From positions 1 through 7,129 of the forward strand of contig JAGLFC010000128.1 of the NCBI GenBank assembly GCA_023144715.1: a stretch of 7,129 nucleotides of DNA, written 5' to 3'. Position 1 is the first letter of the stretch. Each line of letters starts with the position of its first letter. The notes under the pieces were generated by a model. That model was not told where the DNA came from, searched no databases, and saw only the letters and a program-made list of their open reading frames with translations. This stretch comes from Gammaproteobacteria bacterium (GTDB lineage: Bacteria; Pseudomonadota; Gammaproteobacteria; GRL18). Of this stretch, positions 6,839-7,129 are shown in pieces. The position numbers were made by a program, and so were the translations under genes.

Positions 6839-6867
6839 ATTTTAATCTTTGTAGGTTCAGACTACAA
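6839..6867 (-). promoter_or_regulatory. Candidate aspS promoter
   Basis: On the minus strand TTGTAG (6867-6862) and TAAAAT (6844-6839) are separated by exactly 17 bp. The -10 matches the consensus at five of six bases and the -35 at three of six. RNA would start near 6832, about 56 nt before the aspS ATG. The -35 lies in a 6-bp dyad (TTGTAG, 7 nt, CTACAA; 6849-6867) that could be an operator. An alternative -10, TATACT at 6886-6881, lacks a good -35. Confidence 0.35.
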
Positions 6868-6910
6868 GAGCTGAAATACAAGTATACAGGGCAATCGTAT
6901 TAAAAATAAC

Positions 6911-6939
6911 TTGACATAACCTCTCTAACTTACTCTATT
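6911..6939 (+). promoter_or_regulatory. Promoter-like site pointing toward the CRISPR array
   Basis: A perfect -35 TTGACA (6911-6916) is followed 17 bp later by TCTATT (6934-6939), which matches TATAAT at four of six bases. Transcription would start near 6946 and run rightward into the old end of the CRISPR array, opposite to the inferred crRNA strand. No gene starts on this strand in the window. It could be chance. Confidence 0.3.
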
Positions 6940-7006
6940 ACTTAATGTTAAGCTCAGTAAAATAATCAAAAAGAAGCCAATATGTTATAAATTCTAGTTT
7001 ACATAA

Positions 7007-7129
7007 GTTTCAATCCACGCACCTGTGAAGGTGCGACAAAGGCACTGTAGATCCTCAAAAAGTTTCTACAAAGTTTCAATCCACGCACCCGTGAAGGTGC
7101 GACTGCTCAATTCTAACTAATTGAAAAGA
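7007..7129 (-). CRISPR. Leader-distal end of a type I-C-like CRISPR array, cut by window edge
   Basis: Two 31-bp repeats are present, at 7007-7037 and 7073-7103. They are identical except for one base in the loop (T at 7024, C at 7090). They enclose a 35-bp spacer (7038-7072), and a second spacer begins at 7104 with 26 bases visible. Each repeat begins GTTTCAATCCACGC and ends GGTGCGAC, with a 6-bp dyad CGCACC/GGTGCG around a 6-nt loop. Read on the minus strand it ends GTGGATTGAAAC, the classic 3' end of type I-C repeats, which becomes the crRNA 5' handle. Spacer length also fits type I-C. By this polarity the leader lies to the right, outside the window, and the variant first repeat is the usual decayed end repeat. 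No cas gene is visible, so the subtype rests on the repeat alone. Confidence 0.88.

Noticed and set aside
6823..6846. ATTAAAA/TTTTAAT inverted repeat upstream of aspS as a hairpin
   Set aside because: It is an all-A/T stem with a 10-nt loop, very likely chance, and it overlaps the -10 candidate.
6777..6880. T-box or other tRNA-sensing riboswitch in the aspS leader
   Set aside because: T-boxes belong mainly to Gram-positive bacteria, and no conserved T-box sequence or terminator pair is visible here.
6777..7006. CRISPR leader to the left of the first repeat
   Set aside because: The repeat polarity (GTGGATTGAAAC end on the minus strand) and the variant outer repeat both put the leader on the other side, beyond the window.
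7059..7077. Direct repeat AAAGTTTC at the end of spacer 1 and the start of repeat 2, as a sign of a partial repeat duplication
   Set aside because: Only eight bases match and the following bases (TAC against AAT) diverge at once; spacer length is normal without it.

Overview
The window reads as chromosome of an AT-rich gammaproteobacterium. The AspRS, YebC, RuvABC and TolQR sequences all look gammaproteobacterial. The gene order aspS-yebC-ruvC-ruvA-ruvB-ybgC-tolQ-tolR-tolA is a known layout in that class, seen for example in Pseudomonas-type genomes. The enterobacterial nudB gene between aspS and yebC is absent. I cannot place the organism more precisely; a sulfur- or methane-oxidising environmental lineage is possible but is only a guess.

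All nine genes lie on the minus strand, so they are transcribed from right to left. Positions 6776-4989 hold aspS (aspartyl-tRNA synthetase, with residues that suggest a non-discriminating enzyme). A 62-bp gap follows, then yebC (translation/regulatory factor), then the full Holliday-junction set ruvC, ruvA and ruvB, with gaps of only 19, 12 and 8 bp. ybgC (hot-dog thioesterase) overlaps ruvB by one base and leads into tolQ and tolR, which also overlap by one base. tolA runs off the left edge; it is present as its first 94 codons (282 to 1). The tight packing suggests one long transcript, perhaps topped up by weak internal promoters before yebC and before tolQ. RuvA and RuvB drive branch migration at Holliday junctions and RuvC cuts them. 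TolQ and TolR form the inner-membrane motor that energises TolA, which reaches the outer membrane during division.

The right end differs. After a 230-bp non-coding stretch (the aspS promoter and leader region), the end of a CRISPR array begins at 7007: two 31-bp repeats of type I-C character, one complete 35-bp spacer and a second spacer cut by the window edge. Repeat polarity puts array transcription on the minus strand, so the leader and newest spacers lie outside the window to the right, and this is the old end of the array. No cas gene is visible.

Apart from the array end, this is a conserved housekeeping region. I do not see a new biological system in it. The points most worth checking are the AspRS specificity residues, a possible stem over the aspS ribosome binding site, a good promoter-like site pointing into the back of the CRISPR array, and small start-site and motif details in tolQ, ruvC and tolA.
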